Source: Burkholderiaceae bacterium
GTDB taxonomy: Bacteria; Pseudomonadota; Gammaproteobacteria; Burkholderiales; Burkholderiaceae_C
DNA length: 41,548 nucleotides
Direction of reading: 5' to 3'
Assembly: GCA_017848435.1 (NCBI GenBank)
Contig: JAFEHU010000029.1
Span: 1 to 41,548 of the forward strand
The translations under genes and the position numbers were made by a program. The notes below the pieces were generated by a model, which had not been told where the DNA came from, made no database searches, and worked only from the letters and a program-made list of their open reading frames with translations. This document shows, piece after piece, positions 33,670-41,548 of this stretch (positions are counted from its first letter, which is position 1; each line of letters opens with the position of its first letter).

Positions 33670-34578
33670 TCAGCTCAGCACGACGCTGCTGAGGCGGCGG
33701 CGGTAGCTGGCCACGGTCGGATCTTGCGGGGGAATCTGCCCATCGGCCACCTTGGCTTTGGGCGGCTCAATGAGTTCCAGGATGGCGATGTAGGTCTTGC
33801 GGGCCAGGTCGTCGTGCCAGGCCTTGTCGCGCATCAGGATGTCGAGCAACTCGTCCATCGCCTCGGTCCAGCGCTGGGCGGCCATCAGCAACTGGGCTTT
33901 GGCGAAGCGGGCGTCAAAATCGCGGCGGTTGGCCGCAATTTTTGCATCAAATCCGGCCTCAGCCTCAGCGAAATCTGGCGTTTCAGCTACAGAATCAATA
34001 GCATTCATCCAGCGCTGCAGTGCGTCAAAGCGGCGGTTCTGGGCGGTGGTGGCGATCACCGGGGCGAAGGCGACCTTGGCGTCGTCGTCGCGGCCCATCT
34101 GCAGCAGCAGCTTGATGTAGTCGAAGCGGGCGGCCTCGTTGGCCGGGTCGGTGGCCACCGCGTGCTGCAGCTTTTCCAGGGCGGCGTCGGCATGGCCCTC
34201 GGCCAGCAGGTCGAGGGCTTCTTCCTCCTCTTCCTCGGCGGCCAGTTCTTCCGGCGTGGGCAGGTGTTTGTCGAGGAATTCGCGCACCTTGCCTTCGGGC
34301 AGCGCGCCCATGAAGCCGTCCACCGGTTTGCCGTCGATCAGCAAAATGCAGGTGGGCAGGCTGCGCACGCCGAAGGCGCTGGAGAGCTGCTGTTCCTCGT
34401 CGGCATTGACCTTGACGAGTTTGAAGCGGCCCTCGTAGGCGGTTTCCAGCTTTTCCAGGACCGGGCCGAGCGACTTGCAGGGGCCACACCAGTCGGCCCA
34501 GAAATCGACCAGCACCGGGGTGGTTCGGGAGGCCGCCATGACCTCGGTTTCAAAGTTTTGCAGGGTAACGTCGATCAT
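33670..34578 (-). CDS. Thioredoxin-TPR protein, CnoX/YbbN-like
   Basis: A 302-residue protein. The N-terminal thioredoxin fold (1-108) has an intact redox motif WADWCGPCKS (C31, C34); it is followed by an acidic linker (EELAAEEEEEEALDL) and a C-terminal TPR-like helical region (HADAALEKLQHAVATDPANEA, RWTEAMDELLDILMRD). E. coli CnoX lacks the first active-site cysteine, so this homologue could be redox-active. Such proteins protect clients during hypochlorous stress and hand them to GroEL. The ATG at 34578 is chosen over an upstream codon because it gives the canonical MIDVTLQNFE. The segment at residues 193-214 is encoded by the intragenic repeat. Divergent from purE. Confidence 0.9.
   Translation of the reverse strand: MIDVTLQNFETEVMAASRTTPVLVDFWADWCGPCKSLGPVLEKLETAYEGRFKLVKVNADEEQQLSSAFGVRSLPTCILLIDGKPVDGFMGALPEGKVREFLDKHLPTPEELAAEEEEEEALDLLAEGHADAALEKLQHAVATDPANEAARFDYIKLLLQMGRDDDAKVAFAPVIATTAQNRRFDALQRWMNAIDSVAETPDFAEAEAGFDAKIAANRRDFDARFAKAQLLMAAQRWTEAMDELLDILMRDKAWHDDLARKTYIAILELIEPPKAKVADGQIPPQDPTVASYRRRLSSVVLS
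33939..34002 (-). repeat. Intragenic repeat copy in the CnoX-like gene
   Basis: A 64-bp AT-richer segment. Read on the minus strand it matches the reverse complement of purK 35844-35907 at 45 of 64 positions without a gap, and the dprA copy at 44 of 65. It is in frame and encodes a stretch between TPR helices (AIDSVAETPDFAEAEAGF). Confidence 0.75.
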
Positions 34579-34670
34579 GCGGTGCGGGCCGTGGGGCAGG
34601 GTTCGTGGCAAAAGTAAAATCACGGATTCGCCACCGGGTTTGGTGGCGGGTCTTCAACAGGTTGGGACCT

Positions 34671-35162
34671 ATGACTCCAATTCAAATCGGCGTGGTGATG
34701 GGCTCCAGCAGCGACTGGGACACGATGCAGCACGCGGTGCAGATTCTGACGGAATTCGGCATTGCGCACGAGGCCAAGGTCGTTTCGGCGCACCGCATGC
34801 CCGACGCCATGTTCGCCTACGCCGAAGCCGCGGCGGGCCGCGGCCTGCGCGCCATCATCGCCGGTGCCGGCGGTGCTGCGCACCTGCCGGGCATGCTGGC
34901 GGCCAAAACCACGGTGCCGGTGCTGGGTGTGCCGGTCGCCTCCAAACACCTGCAGGGCGTGGACTCGCTGCACAGCATTGTGCAAATGCCCAAGGGCATC
35001 CCAGTGGCCACGTTCGCCATTGGCGCCGCCGGGGCGGCCAACGCGGCGCTGTTTGCGGTGGCCCTGCTGGCGCACGGCCACCCCGACCTGCTGGCCCGGC
35101 TCAATGCCTTCCGCGTGGCGCAAACCCAGGCGGCACAGGCCATGACGCTGCCCCCCGCATGA
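34671..35162 (+). CDS. purE: N5-carboxyaminoimidazole ribonucleotide mutase
   Basis: A 163-residue class I PurE that converts N5-CAIR to CAIR in purine biosynthesis. Motifs: IGVVMGSSSDWDTM, KVVSAHRMPD, IAGAGGAAHLPGM, GVPVASKHLQGVDSL. The ATG at 34671 is standard; the upstream open frame is not homologous. The 5' region has TAAAAT at 34615-34620 as -10 candidate and a 7-bp hairpin (CGCCACC 34629-34635, GGTGGCG 34642-34648). It overlaps purK by ATGA. Confidence 0.97.
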   Translation: MTPIQIGVVMGSSSDWDTMQHAVQILTEFGIAHEAKVVSAHRMPDAMFAYAEAAAGRGLRAIIAGAGGAAHLPGMLAAKTTVPVLGVPVASKHLQGVDSLHSIVQMPKGIPVATFAIGAAGAANAALFAVALLAHGHPDLLARLNAFRVAQTQAAQAMTLPPA

Positions 35163-36349
35163 GCGCTGCCATCCTTCCCGGCACTGGCCCCAACGGCCAG
35201 CCCACCACATTGGGCGTGATGGGCGGCGGCCAGCTCGGCCGCATGTTCGTGCACGCCGCGCAACAACTGGGCTACTTCACCGCCGTGCTGGACCCGGACG
35301 CGACCAGCCCGGCCGGGCTGGTCAGCCATGCCCACATCCAGACCGCCTACGACGACGCCCAAGGCCTGGCGCAGCTGGCCCAGCGCTGCGCCGCCATCAC
35401 CACCGAGTTCGAGAACGTGCCGGCGCCGTCGCTGAGCGCCCTGGCCGCACAGCGCCCGGTGGCCCCGTCCGCGCAGGCGGTGGCGATTGCGCAGGACCGT
35501 GCCGAAGAAAAGGCCCATTTCGTGCGCTGCGGCGTGCCCTGTGCGCCCTACGCGGTGATCGCGTCGGACGCACACCTCGCGGCCGTGCCCGACGCGCTGC
35601 TGCCCGGCATCCTGAAAACCACCCGCCTCGGCTACGACGGCAAGGGCCAGATCCGCGTGGCCACCCGCGCCGAACTCGCCGCCGGCTGGGCCGAACTCAA
35701 AGGCGTTCCGTGTGTGCTGGAGCAGCGCCTGCAGCTGCTGGACGAGTGTTCGGTGGTGGTGGCACGGGGTGCGGACGGCACGGTGGTCAACCTGCCGCCC
35801 CAGCGCAACCTGCACCGCGACGGCATCCTGGCTGTGACCGAGGTTTTTGAAGGAAATCTGCCGCCAGCCCTGGTTGAATCTGCCGTTTCTGCTGCGAAAT
35901 CCATAGCAAATGGCCTGCAGTACGTGGGCGTGCTGTGTGTTGAGTTCTTCGTCGTGGCCGACGCCAACGCTGACGGCGGCACCCGCCTGGTGGTGAACGA
36001 GATGGCGCCGCGCCCGCACAACAGCGGCCACTACAGCATCGAGGCCTGCGACGTCTCGCAGTTCGACCTGCAGGTGCGCACGCTGGCGGGCCTGCCCCTG
36101 CCGCAACCGCGCCAGCACAGCCCCGCCATCATGCTCAACCTGCTCGGCGACATTTGGGGCCCCTGTGGCGCCAACCCGCCGTGGGACGCGGTGCTGGCCC
36201 TGCCCGGTGCCCACCTGCACCTGTACGGCAAGCTGGAAGCCCGCCCCGGCCGCAAGATGGGCCACCTGACGCTGACCGCCGCCACCGTGGCCGAGGTGCG
36301 CGCCAACGCGCTGGCGGCCGCCGCGCTGCTGGGCATCGCGCCGTTCTGA
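35159..36349 (+). CDS. purK: N5-carboxyaminoimidazole ribonucleotide synthase
   Basis: A 396-residue ATP-grasp enzyme that makes N5-CAIR from AIR, bicarbonate and ATP and hands it to PurE. It shows LGVMGGGQLGRMF, ITTEFENVPA, KTTRLGYDGKGQ, RNLHRDGILAVTE, YVGVLCVEFFVV and NEMAPRPHNSGHYSIEACDVSQF. ATGA overlap with purE indicates coupling. The repeat-like segment 35844-35907 encodes residues about 229-250 without making the protein longer than usual. Confidence 0.97.
   Translation: MSAAILPGTGPNGQPTTLGVMGGGQLGRMFVHAAQQLGYFTAVLDPDATSPAGLVSHAHIQTAYDDAQGLAQLAQRCAAITTEFENVPAPSLSALAAQRPVAPSAQAVAIAQDRAEEKAHFVRCGVPCAPYAVIASDAHLAAVPDALLPGILKTTRLGYDGKGQIRVATRAELAAGWAELKGVPCVLEQRLQLLDECSVVVARGADGTVVNLPPQRNLHRDGILAVTEVFEGNLPPALVESAVSAAKSIANGLQYVGVLCVEFFVVADANADGGTRLVVNEMAPRPHNSGHYSIEACDVSQFDLQVRTLAGLPLPQPRQHSPAIMLNLLGDIWGPCGANPPWDAVLALPGAHLHLYGKLEARPGRKMGHLTLTAATVAEVRANALAAAALLGIAPF
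35844..35907 (+). repeat. Intragenic repeat copy in purK (antisense orientation)
   Basis: The reverse complement of this 64-bp segment aligns gap-free to the CnoX-gene copy at 45 of 64 positions, including GAAACG, CAGATT, GGCTG and the terminal CAAAAA. Relative to its host gene it is inverted compared with the dprA and CnoX copies. Confidence 0.7.
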
Positions 36350-36359
36350 GGCGCTGACC

Positions 36360-37355
36360 ATGGTCCGTTCACCCGACGCCGTGGCGCTGGCCGAAGCCGC
36401 CGCCACGCTGCGCGCGGGCGGGCTGGTGGGCCTGCCCACCGAAACCGTCTACGGCCTGGCGGCCGACGCCACCAACCCCACCGCCGTGGCGAAAATTTTT
36501 GCCGCCAAAGGCCGGCCCAGCGACCACCCGCTGATCGTGCACGTGGCCGACGCTGGCGGCGTGGGCCACTTCGCCGCCAGCGTGCCCGGCTTCGCCCAGC
36601 GCCTGATGGCCGCCTTCTGGCCCGGCCCGCTGACGCTGATCCTGCCGCGCCGGCCCGAGGTGGCCGCCGCCGCCGCTGGCGGGCAAGACTCGGTGGGCCT
36701 GCGCTGCCCGGCCCACCCGGTGGCCCAGGCGCTGCTGCGGGCCTGTGCCGAGGTGGGTGTGCCCGGCCTGGCCGCGCCCAGCGCCAACCTGTTTGGTCGC
36801 GTCAGCCCGACCACCGCCGCGCACGTGCGCGGCGAGTTTGGCAGCGACTTGCTGGTGCTGGACGGCGGGCCCTGCCGGGTCGGCATCGAGTCCACCATCG
36901 TCGACTGCAGCCGGGGTGTGCCGGTGCTGCTGCGGCCTGGGCAGCTCACGCCCGAGCAGCTCTCGGCCGCCTGCGGCCAGGCGGTGCTGTTGCCCGATGC
37001 TGTGCCCAGCGCGGCGCCACGCGCCTCGGGCACCCTGGAGGCGCACTACGCGCCCTCTGCCAAGGTGCGCTTGATGAACGCCAAAGAACTCCAAACCGCT
37101 CTGGACATGCTGCAGGGTGTGGACAAAGCGCCGCTCGCCATTGCGGTCTGGTCGCGCACCGCGCTGAGGGTGAAATCCACCGTGGTGCTGGCCCGCCGCA
37201 TGCCCGACGACGCCGACGCCACCGCGCAGCAGCTGTTCGGCCAGCTGCGCGACTTTGACGCCCAGGGCGTCAAGCTGATCTGGGTCGAAACCCCACCCGA
37301 CGCGCCGGCCTGGGCCGGCGTGCTGGACCGCTTGTCCCGCGCCGCAGCCAGTTGA
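36360..37355 (+). CDS. L-threonylcarbamoyladenylate synthase, Sua5 type
   Basis: A 331-residue Sua5/YrdC/YwlC enzyme that makes threonylcarbamoyl-AMP for the t6A37 modification of ANN-decoding tRNAs. The N-terminal YrdC domain (1-200) shows GLVGLPTETVYGLAADA, AKIFAAKGRPSDHPLIVH, FWPGPLTLIL and VPGLAAPSANLFGRVSPTTA; the C-terminal Sua5 domain (about 215-331) follows a conserved linker (ASGTLEAHYAPSA). It starts 10 bp after purK and is probably co-transcribed. Both domains are intact. Confidence 0.94.
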   Translation: MVRSPDAVALAEAAATLRAGGLVGLPTETVYGLAADATNPTAVAKIFAAKGRPSDHPLIVHVADAGGVGHFAASVPGFAQRLMAAFWPGPLTLILPRRPEVAAAAAGGQDSVGLRCPAHPVAQALLRACAEVGVPGLAAPSANLFGRVSPTTAAHVRGEFGSDLLVLDGGPCRVGIESTIVDCSRGVPVLLRPGQLTPEQLSAACGQAVLLPDAVPSAAPRASGTLEAHYAPSAKVRLMNAKELQTALDMLQGVDKAPLAIAVWSRTALRVKSTVVLARRMPDDADATAQQLFGQLRDFDAQGVKLIWVETPPDAPAWAGVLDRLSRAAAS

Positions 37356-37424
37356 TGCCTGCACGTTAAGATAGCCCGATAACCACCGGCCTGGCCGGAT
37401 GGTCCAACTTCTGGAGAACCTGAG

Positions 37425-38393
37425 ATGACATTTCCCCGTCTGCGCAGCCTGCTGCTGTGCGCTGCCGTGGCCGCCAGTGCTGTGCTGGCCAGTTGCGGTG
37501 GTGGCTCGGTCGTCGAGCCCTTCAACCCGACCCGCATCGTCTCGTTCGGTGACGCTTTCAGCGACGTGGGCCAGAGCGGTAACCGCTACACCGTCAACGA
37601 CGGCCTGGTCAACGTCTGGGTGCAGCAGTTCACGGCGCGGTACGGCCTGAGCCTGACCGCGCAATCGGCGGCCGGTACCGGGTATGCCCAAGGCAATGTG
37701 CGCGTCAAGGCCAAGCCCGACGTCACCGGCAACAGCACCCGGTTGAGCATCGAAGAACAGGTGTCCGCTTACCTGACCTCTGGCTTGCGCAAGACCGACT
37801 TGCTGGTCATCAACGGCGGCATCAGCGACATCATTGCCGAAACCGTCAACACCAGCCAGAGCCAGGCGCAGCGGCTGGCCAATGTGCAGCAGGCTGGCCG
37901 CGACCTGGCCACCCAGGTCGCCCGGTTGCTGGATGCCGGCGCCCGCTACGTTGTTCTGGTTGGCGTGTACGACCTGCGCATCACGCCGTGGGCCGTCAGC
38001 ATTGGCCAGGGCGGTGCCAACTCAGAACTGTCCAGCCTGTCGCTGCGCTTCAACGAAGCGACCCAGCTGCCGCTGGTCGACCGGGGCCGCAGTCTGCTCT
38101 ACATCGATTCGGCCAACTACTTCAACCTGCTGTTCAACCAGCCGGGTTCGTTCGGAATCAACGGCACGCAGGGCGGCCCCTACACGCCGGTTTGCACCGC
38201 CACGGCCAGCGGCGACTCCGGCATCGGCATCAGCGCCAGCGCCCATGTCAGTTCCCGGGTCTGCACCACCGGCACGCTGGTGCCCGGCATCGACTACAAC
38301 ACGACCTTGTTTGCCGACCCGGTGTACCCCGCCCCGCGCGCGCACCGCCTGTTCGGCGACTTTGCCTACGAGCGGGCACGCAGCATCTTCTGA
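37425..38393 (+). CDS. SGNH/GDSL-type lipoprotein with degenerate active site
   Basis: A 322-residue protein with a lipoprotein signal (lipobox LASC, C24). The fold is recognisable as a GDSL/SGNH hydrolase: IVSFGDAFSDVGQSG at block I, TDLLVINGGISDII at block III and FADPVYPAPRAHRLFGDFA at block V. However, the block I Ser is Ala44 (GDAFSD instead of GDSLSD), the block III Asn is Ser (GISD instead of GxND), and the block V His is Tyr301 (DPVYP instead of DxVHP). It is therefore likely non-catalytic, perhaps a binding or scaffold protein. A ribosome binding site (TGGAGAACC) precedes the ATG. A strong terminator follows. Confidence 0.8.
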   Translation: MTFPRLRSLLLCAAVAASAVLASCGGGSVVEPFNPTRIVSFGDAFSDVGQSGNRYTVNDGLVNVWVQQFTARYGLSLTAQSAAGTGYAQGNVRVKAKPDVTGNSTRLSIEEQVSAYLTSGLRKTDLLVINGGISDIIAETVNTSQSQAQRLANVQQAGRDLATQVARLLDAGARYVVLVGVYDLRITPWAVSIGQGGANSELSSLSLRFNEATQLPLVDRGRSLLYIDSANYFNLLFNQPGSFGINGTQGGPYTPVCTATASGDSGIGISASAHVSSRVCTTGTLVPGIDYNTTLFADPVYPAPRAHRLFGDFAYERARSIF

Positions 38394-38411
38394 CACCGGC
38401 ATGCGCCCATG

Positions 38412-38440
38412 AAAAAAGCCGACCCTTGGGTCGGCTTTTT
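38412..38440. terminator. Bidirectional rho-independent terminator
   Basis: AAAAAGCCGACCC (38413-38425), a TT loop, and GGGTCGGCTTTTT (38428-38440) form a perfect 13-bp stem with A's on one side and T's on the other. It serves the GDSL lipoprotein and the convergent hydrolase gene. Confidence 0.93.
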
Positions 38441-38455
38441 GCTGGGCCATGTGGT

Positions 38456-39961
38456 TCAGATGCCGGCGGCAATCACACCCTGGAAGAAGCCACGCGCTGC
38501 GGCATTGCAGAACGGTGGCACCAGCCCACCGTGGTAGCTGGTCACCACCGAGGTGGTACCGCCGGGGCCAGCGGCCGTGGCGGCCACGGCCTGGGCAAAG
38601 CCGGCCTTGGCGGCGGCATACGGGTCGGTGGGGCCGGTGGCTGCGGCTTCCAGGTCCAGCACGGTCAGCGACGCGGCGGTGGCACCGCGCGCGCTGAAGT
38701 AGCCCGCAGTGGCGCGGGTGCTGAGGAAGTTCACTGTCGGGTCGTTGGCGCCGCCACACATCAGCATCGGCCGGGTCGGCAGCCAGTTGCGCAGGTCGTT
38801 GGCCACGGCGGCGCGGCGGAAGCCGTTGGTCGGGGCGCAGGCCAGCGGCGTGGTGGTGGACAGCGAACCGGCGGTGGCCGGGAACGCGTTGCCGGGGCAG
38901 CCCTGGGCGGCAATGTCAGCGGCGGCCGACGCCAGGAAGCTGCTCTTGATCAGGTTGTTCGGGCCGTAGAAACCGAACGGTGCCAGCGCCGGCACCGCCA
39001 GCGGTGGTTGCGCGTTGGCCGCGTACAGCGCCTGCGTGGCCGGGAACTGGTTGGCCGCCACCAGCGCGGCGATGGACTGCGTGCTGGGCAGCAGGTTCTC
39101 GATGGTGGCCGCGTAAGGCGCTTCGTACACATCGGTGATGTTGCTGTAGACGTTGCCAAACTGCCGCTGCCAGCTGGTGCTGAGCAACGGCGTGAACACC
39201 GTGCTGCCCAAGGCGGGTGCGCCTGAGAAGTTGTAGTCCACCAGCAGGCTGATGGCCGACGGGGCCGACAGCGGGGCCGACGCGGTGACGGTCTGGCCGG
39301 CCGCCTGCATCGCCCGGTGGGTGGCCATGGCCACGTAGCCGCCCTGCGAATAACCGGTGATGAAGAGCTTGCCGTTGTCGCGCCCGCTGGCGAGCACCGA
39401 ACGGGCGGCGGCCAGCGCGTCCACCATGTCGCTGCTCTGCTGGTTGGCGTTCAGGTAGGGGTGGTAGTTCAGCGCCGAGCTGTCGTAGCCGGCGTAGTTG
39501 GGTGCCACAACGACGAAGCCCTGCGCGGCGTACATCGCGGCCACCAGCAGCGCTTCGCCGTAGGCGGCGTTGGTGGGTGCGAAACTGGCCAGGTTGTAGT
39601 TGCGGTCGGCGGTGGTGCCATGGGCGTACAGCACGATGGGCCGGGCGCCGGTGCACGCGGCGGCGGTGCCGGTGGGCACCATCAGCGCCGCACTGGCGGT
39701 GGTGGACTCGCCGCTGCCGCCCACGGTGTTGTAGCGGATGCGCTGCACGTCCACACCGCAGGTGGGGGCACCCGCCACCTGCAGGATGGGGGCGGTGGCG
39801 GCCGAGGCATTGACCTGCGCACTGAACGAGGTGGTGGTGAAAGACTGGGTGGACTCGGTGGGCGCGGCGATGCTGCCACGCGGGGGGCTGTCGTTGCCGC
39901 CGCCGCAGGCCGCGAGGAGGGCGGCGGTGGCCAGCAGGCTGAGCCGGAGGGGGGTGTGCAT
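38456..39961 (-). CDS. Secreted alpha/beta hydrolase lipoprotein (lipase-like)
   Basis: A 501-residue protein with lipoprotein signal MHTPLRLSLLATAALLAACG (lipobox LAAC). The hydrolase domain shows PIVLYAHGTTADRNYN (oxyanion), FVVVAPNYAGYDSS, nucleophile FITGYSQGGYVAM, a likely acid in CGGANDPTVNF and a likely His in VTSYHGGLVPPF. The length and layout resemble secretory lipases that act outside the cytoplasm. An AGGAG ribosome binding site lies before the ATG at 39961. A 14-bp inverted repeat at 39994-40007 suggests repressor control. The substrate is unknown. Confidence 0.87.
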   Translation of the reverse strand: MHTPLRLSLLATAALLAACGGGNDSPPRGSIAAPTESTQSFTTTSFSAQVNASAATAPILQVAGAPTCGVDVQRIRYNTVGGSGESTTASAALMVPTGTAAACTGARPIVLYAHGTTADRNYNLASFAPTNAAYGEALLVAAMYAAQGFVVVAPNYAGYDSSALNYHPYLNANQQSSDMVDALAAARSVLASGRDNGKLFITGYSQGGYVAMATHRAMQAAGQTVTASAPLSAPSAISLLVDYNFSGAPALGSTVFTPLLSTSWQRQFGNVYSNITDVYEAPYAATIENLLPSTQSIAALVAANQFPATQALYAANAQPPLAVPALAPFGFYGPNNLIKSSFLASAAADIAAQGCPGNAFPATAGSLSTTTPLACAPTNGFRRAAVANDLRNWLPTRPMLMCGGANDPTVNFLSTRATAGYFSARGATAASLTVLDLEAAATGPTDPYAAAKAGFAQAVAATAAGPGGTTSVVTSYHGGLVPPFCNAAARGFFQGVIAAGI

Positions 39962-39993
39962 GGGGGTGTCTCCTGTGTTGTGGGTGGTGAAAT

Positions 39994-40007
39994 AGAACGA
40001 ACGTTCT
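39994..40007. promoter_or_regulatory. Candidate TetR-type operator
   Basis: AGAAC-GAAC-GTTCT is an inverted repeat with 5-bp perfect arms; the inner GAACGTTC (39999-40006) is itself a palindrome. It lies 33 bp upstream of the hydrolase start. TetR-family repressors use operators of this form; no tetR gene is in the window. Confidence 0.4.
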
Positions 40008-40106
40008 TTTCCCACGGCCATGCTACGCCCGGGGTTGTGCCGGCCCCAGCGGGTTACTACCGAATACTTTTGGGTGCCTGTGTTGGCGTGTGCTGACCGG
40101 GGCTGG

Positions 40107-41548
40107 TCAGGGCGGCGTGTCGCGGGCCGCCCACTCCACCAGCGCGTCCAGTGCCGGGCGGGCGGCGTTGGCGTTGGGGTGGTTGACCAGCGCCACCAGC
40201 ACCATGCGTTTGCCGCTGGCGGCGTCCACATAGCCGGCGATGCTGACGACGTCGCGCAGGCTGCCGGTCTTGAGGTGGGCGGTGCCAGGCAGCCGTACCT
40301 TGCTGCGGCGCAGGGTGCCGTCCACCCCGCTGATGGGCAGCGACGACAGCAGCTCCGGCATCACCGGCGAGGCCCAGGCCGCCTGCAGCAGCCGGCCCAG
40401 TGCCTGCGGGCTGATGCGTTCGTTGCGCGACAGGCCGGAGCCGTTGTCCAGCACCGGCGTGTCGGCGGCGCCAAATCGGGCCTGCCACCAGGTGGTGGTC
40501 AGGCTGCGCGAGCCGTCCAGCGTGCCGACGCCGCGCCCCTGGGCGCTGAGCGTGAGGAACAGCTGCTGCGCCATCACGTTGTTGCTGAACTTGTTGATGT
40601 CGCGGATGGCTTCCGTCAGTGGCGGCGAGGCGACCTCGAACGCCGGCTTCAGCGCGGCGGGCACGCGGCCGTCGCGCACCTTGCCGGTGAGCGCGCCGCC
40701 GAGTTCGCGCCACAGGCCTTCCACCAGGCGCGGGGCAAAACGCGCCGGGTCGGCATAGGCCACCGGCCAGACGCGTTCGCCGCAGCTGACCGGGTAGGCG
40801 CCGGCAAAACGCACGCGCAGCGGGTCGGCAAAGTCGGCCTTGAGGGCGGCGCGCCAGTCGCCGCAGGGCTCGTTGGACAAGGCCACGCTGGTCGGCACCA
40901 ACACGCCCGCCAGCGGCGGCTCGGTCTGCAGCCGCGCCACACCGGCGGCCACGTCGGGCACAAAGGTGAAGGCCAGGGCCTTGAAGTTGAGCAGCAGCGC
41001 GTCAGGGCTGGCGTTGTAGGGGCGCAGGCGCTCGCCGTCGAACTCGCCGGGGTCTTGCTCGGCCACGTCAAAGGCGCTGCGGTCGAGCACGATGTCGCCC
41101 GCCACCAGGCGGATGCCCAGGCCCTGCACCCGGCGCAGCAGCAGCCACAGCCGCTCGACCACCAGCTTGGGGTCGCCCTGGCCCTTGATGACGAGGTTGC
41201 CCTGCAGCACGCCGTCGCGCACCGGGCCGTCGAGGTAGACGCTGGTGGGCCAGGTGAAGGCGGGGCCCAGCTGGTCGAGCGCGACGTAAGTGGTCACCAG
41301 CTTCATCACGGAAGCGGGGTTCATCGGCACGGCGGCACGGTGCAGCAGGCGGGGCGGTGATTTGCCGTCGGCATCCGCCACCAGCACGCCGAGGGCGTCG
41401 GCCGGCAGCTTGGCGCGGGCCAGCGCGGCGGCCACCTCGGGCGGCAGGTCGGCGTGGGCCGCAGACGCGGCCCACAGCAGCGGGCCACACAACGCGGCGG
41501 CCAGCCAACGGCGCAGGGCACGCCGGGCCGGGGCGGGCAGGGCGGTGG
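40107..41548 (-). CDS. dacB: D-alanyl-D-alanine carboxypeptidase/endopeptidase (PBP4 type), 5' truncated by window
   Basis: The frame is open to the right edge. It covers the end of a signal peptide (RRWLAAALCGPLLWAASAAHA) and the S13-family penicillin-binding protein 4. The three active-site motifs are present: SVMK (catalytic Ser, in PASVMKLV), SNN (KFSNNVMAQQL) and KTG (LKTGSLRD). The enzyme trims and cleaves peptidoglycan cross-links in the periplasm. The TTG at 41492 lies inside the signal peptide and no ATG or GTG is seen between it and the window edge, so the real start is probably outside. About 480 residues are visible. Confidence 0.93.
   Translation of the reverse strand, partial: TALPAPARRALRRWLAAALCGPLLWAASAAHADLPPEVAAALARAKLPADALGVLVADADGKSPPRLLHRAAVPMNPASVMKLVTTYVALDQLGPAFTWPTSVYLDGPVRDGVLQGNLVIKGQGDPKLVVERLWLLLRRVQGLGIRLVAGDIVLDRSAFDVAEQDPGEFDGERLRPYNASPDALLLNFKALAFTFVPDVAAGVARLQTEPPLAGVLVPTSVALSNEPCGDWRAALKADFADPLRVRFAGAYPVSCGERVWPVAYADPARFAPRLVEGLWRELGGALTGKVRDGRVPAALKPAFEVASPPLTEAIRDINKFSNNVMAQQLFLTLSAQGRGVGTLDGSRSLTTTWWQARFGAADTPVLDNGSGLSRNERISPQALGRLLQAAWASPVMPELLSSLPISGVDGTLRRSKVRLPGTAHLKTGSLRDVVSIAGYVDAASGKRMVLVALVNHPNANAARPALDALVEWAARDTPP

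Noticed and set aside
37382-37403. An imperfect palindrome (CCGGCC-T-GGCCGG core) in the 5' region of the GDSL lipoprotein
   Set aside because: Short GC-only palindromes are expected by chance in this genome; no second copy or regulator was seen.

Overview
The window is GC-rich chromosomal DNA from a betaproteobacterium. The gene content and order (Lrp regulator beside a fused indolepyruvate oxidoreductase; yajC-secD-secF; LysM protein-dprA-smg divergent from def-fmt; pgk-pyk-fba; purC, purE-purK-sua5) point to order Burkholderiales, most likely family Comamonadaceae (Hydrogenophaga/Rhodoferax-like). The family placement is an inference from gene order and composition. I see no rRNA, tRNA, CRISPR array, transposase or prophage.

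Layout. 1-7.9 kb: the end of a PhoX-type phosphatase with a strong terminator, an MFS transporter, an Lrp/AsnC regulator divergent from a 1181-residue indolepyruvate:ferredoxin oxidoreductase, and a small haem c lipoprotein. 8-13.6 kb: yajC-secD-secF followed by a DUF1631 gene. 13.6-19.2 kb: the leftward LysM-dprA-smg group and the rightward def-fmt-azlC-azlD group, the latter joined by three successive 4-base NTGA overlaps. 19.2-24 kb: pgk, pyk, a lipoprotein esterase and class II aldolase. 24-31.7 kb: an accessory-looking block between fba and purC. It holds an acyltransferase, two small RTX-type calcium-binding proteins, a PepSY-type periplasmic protein, a sensor kinase, a sigma-54 response regulator, pfkA and a DUF302 gene. 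31.7-37.4 kb: purC, a HExxH lipase/peptidase-like exported protein, a thioredoxin-TPR protein (CnoX-like), purE-purK and sua5. 37.4-41.5 kb: a GDSL-family lipoprotein that has lost its catalytic residues, a secreted alpha/beta hydrolase and the 3' part of dacB.

The most interesting system is at 25.1-30.06 kb. On the minus strand the order is RTX protein 2, PepSY-type protein, histidine kinase, NtrC-type regulator, RTX protein 1. Upstream of each RTX gene there is a good sigma-54 (-24/-12) promoter match, and further upstream a pair of related 12-bp dyads. The dyad centres are 31 bp apart at one gene and 20 bp apart at the other, a difference of one helical turn. An IHF-like site lies between dyads and promoter at RTX 2. 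The simplest reading is a self-contained sensing circuit that switches on two secreted calcium-binding proteins.

A second signal is a roughly 64-bp, relatively AT-rich repeat embedded inside the coding sequences of dprA, the CnoX-like gene, purK (opposite orientation) and, more weakly, fmt. A third is a shared GTTAC motif placed identically after the -10-like box of pyk and fba.
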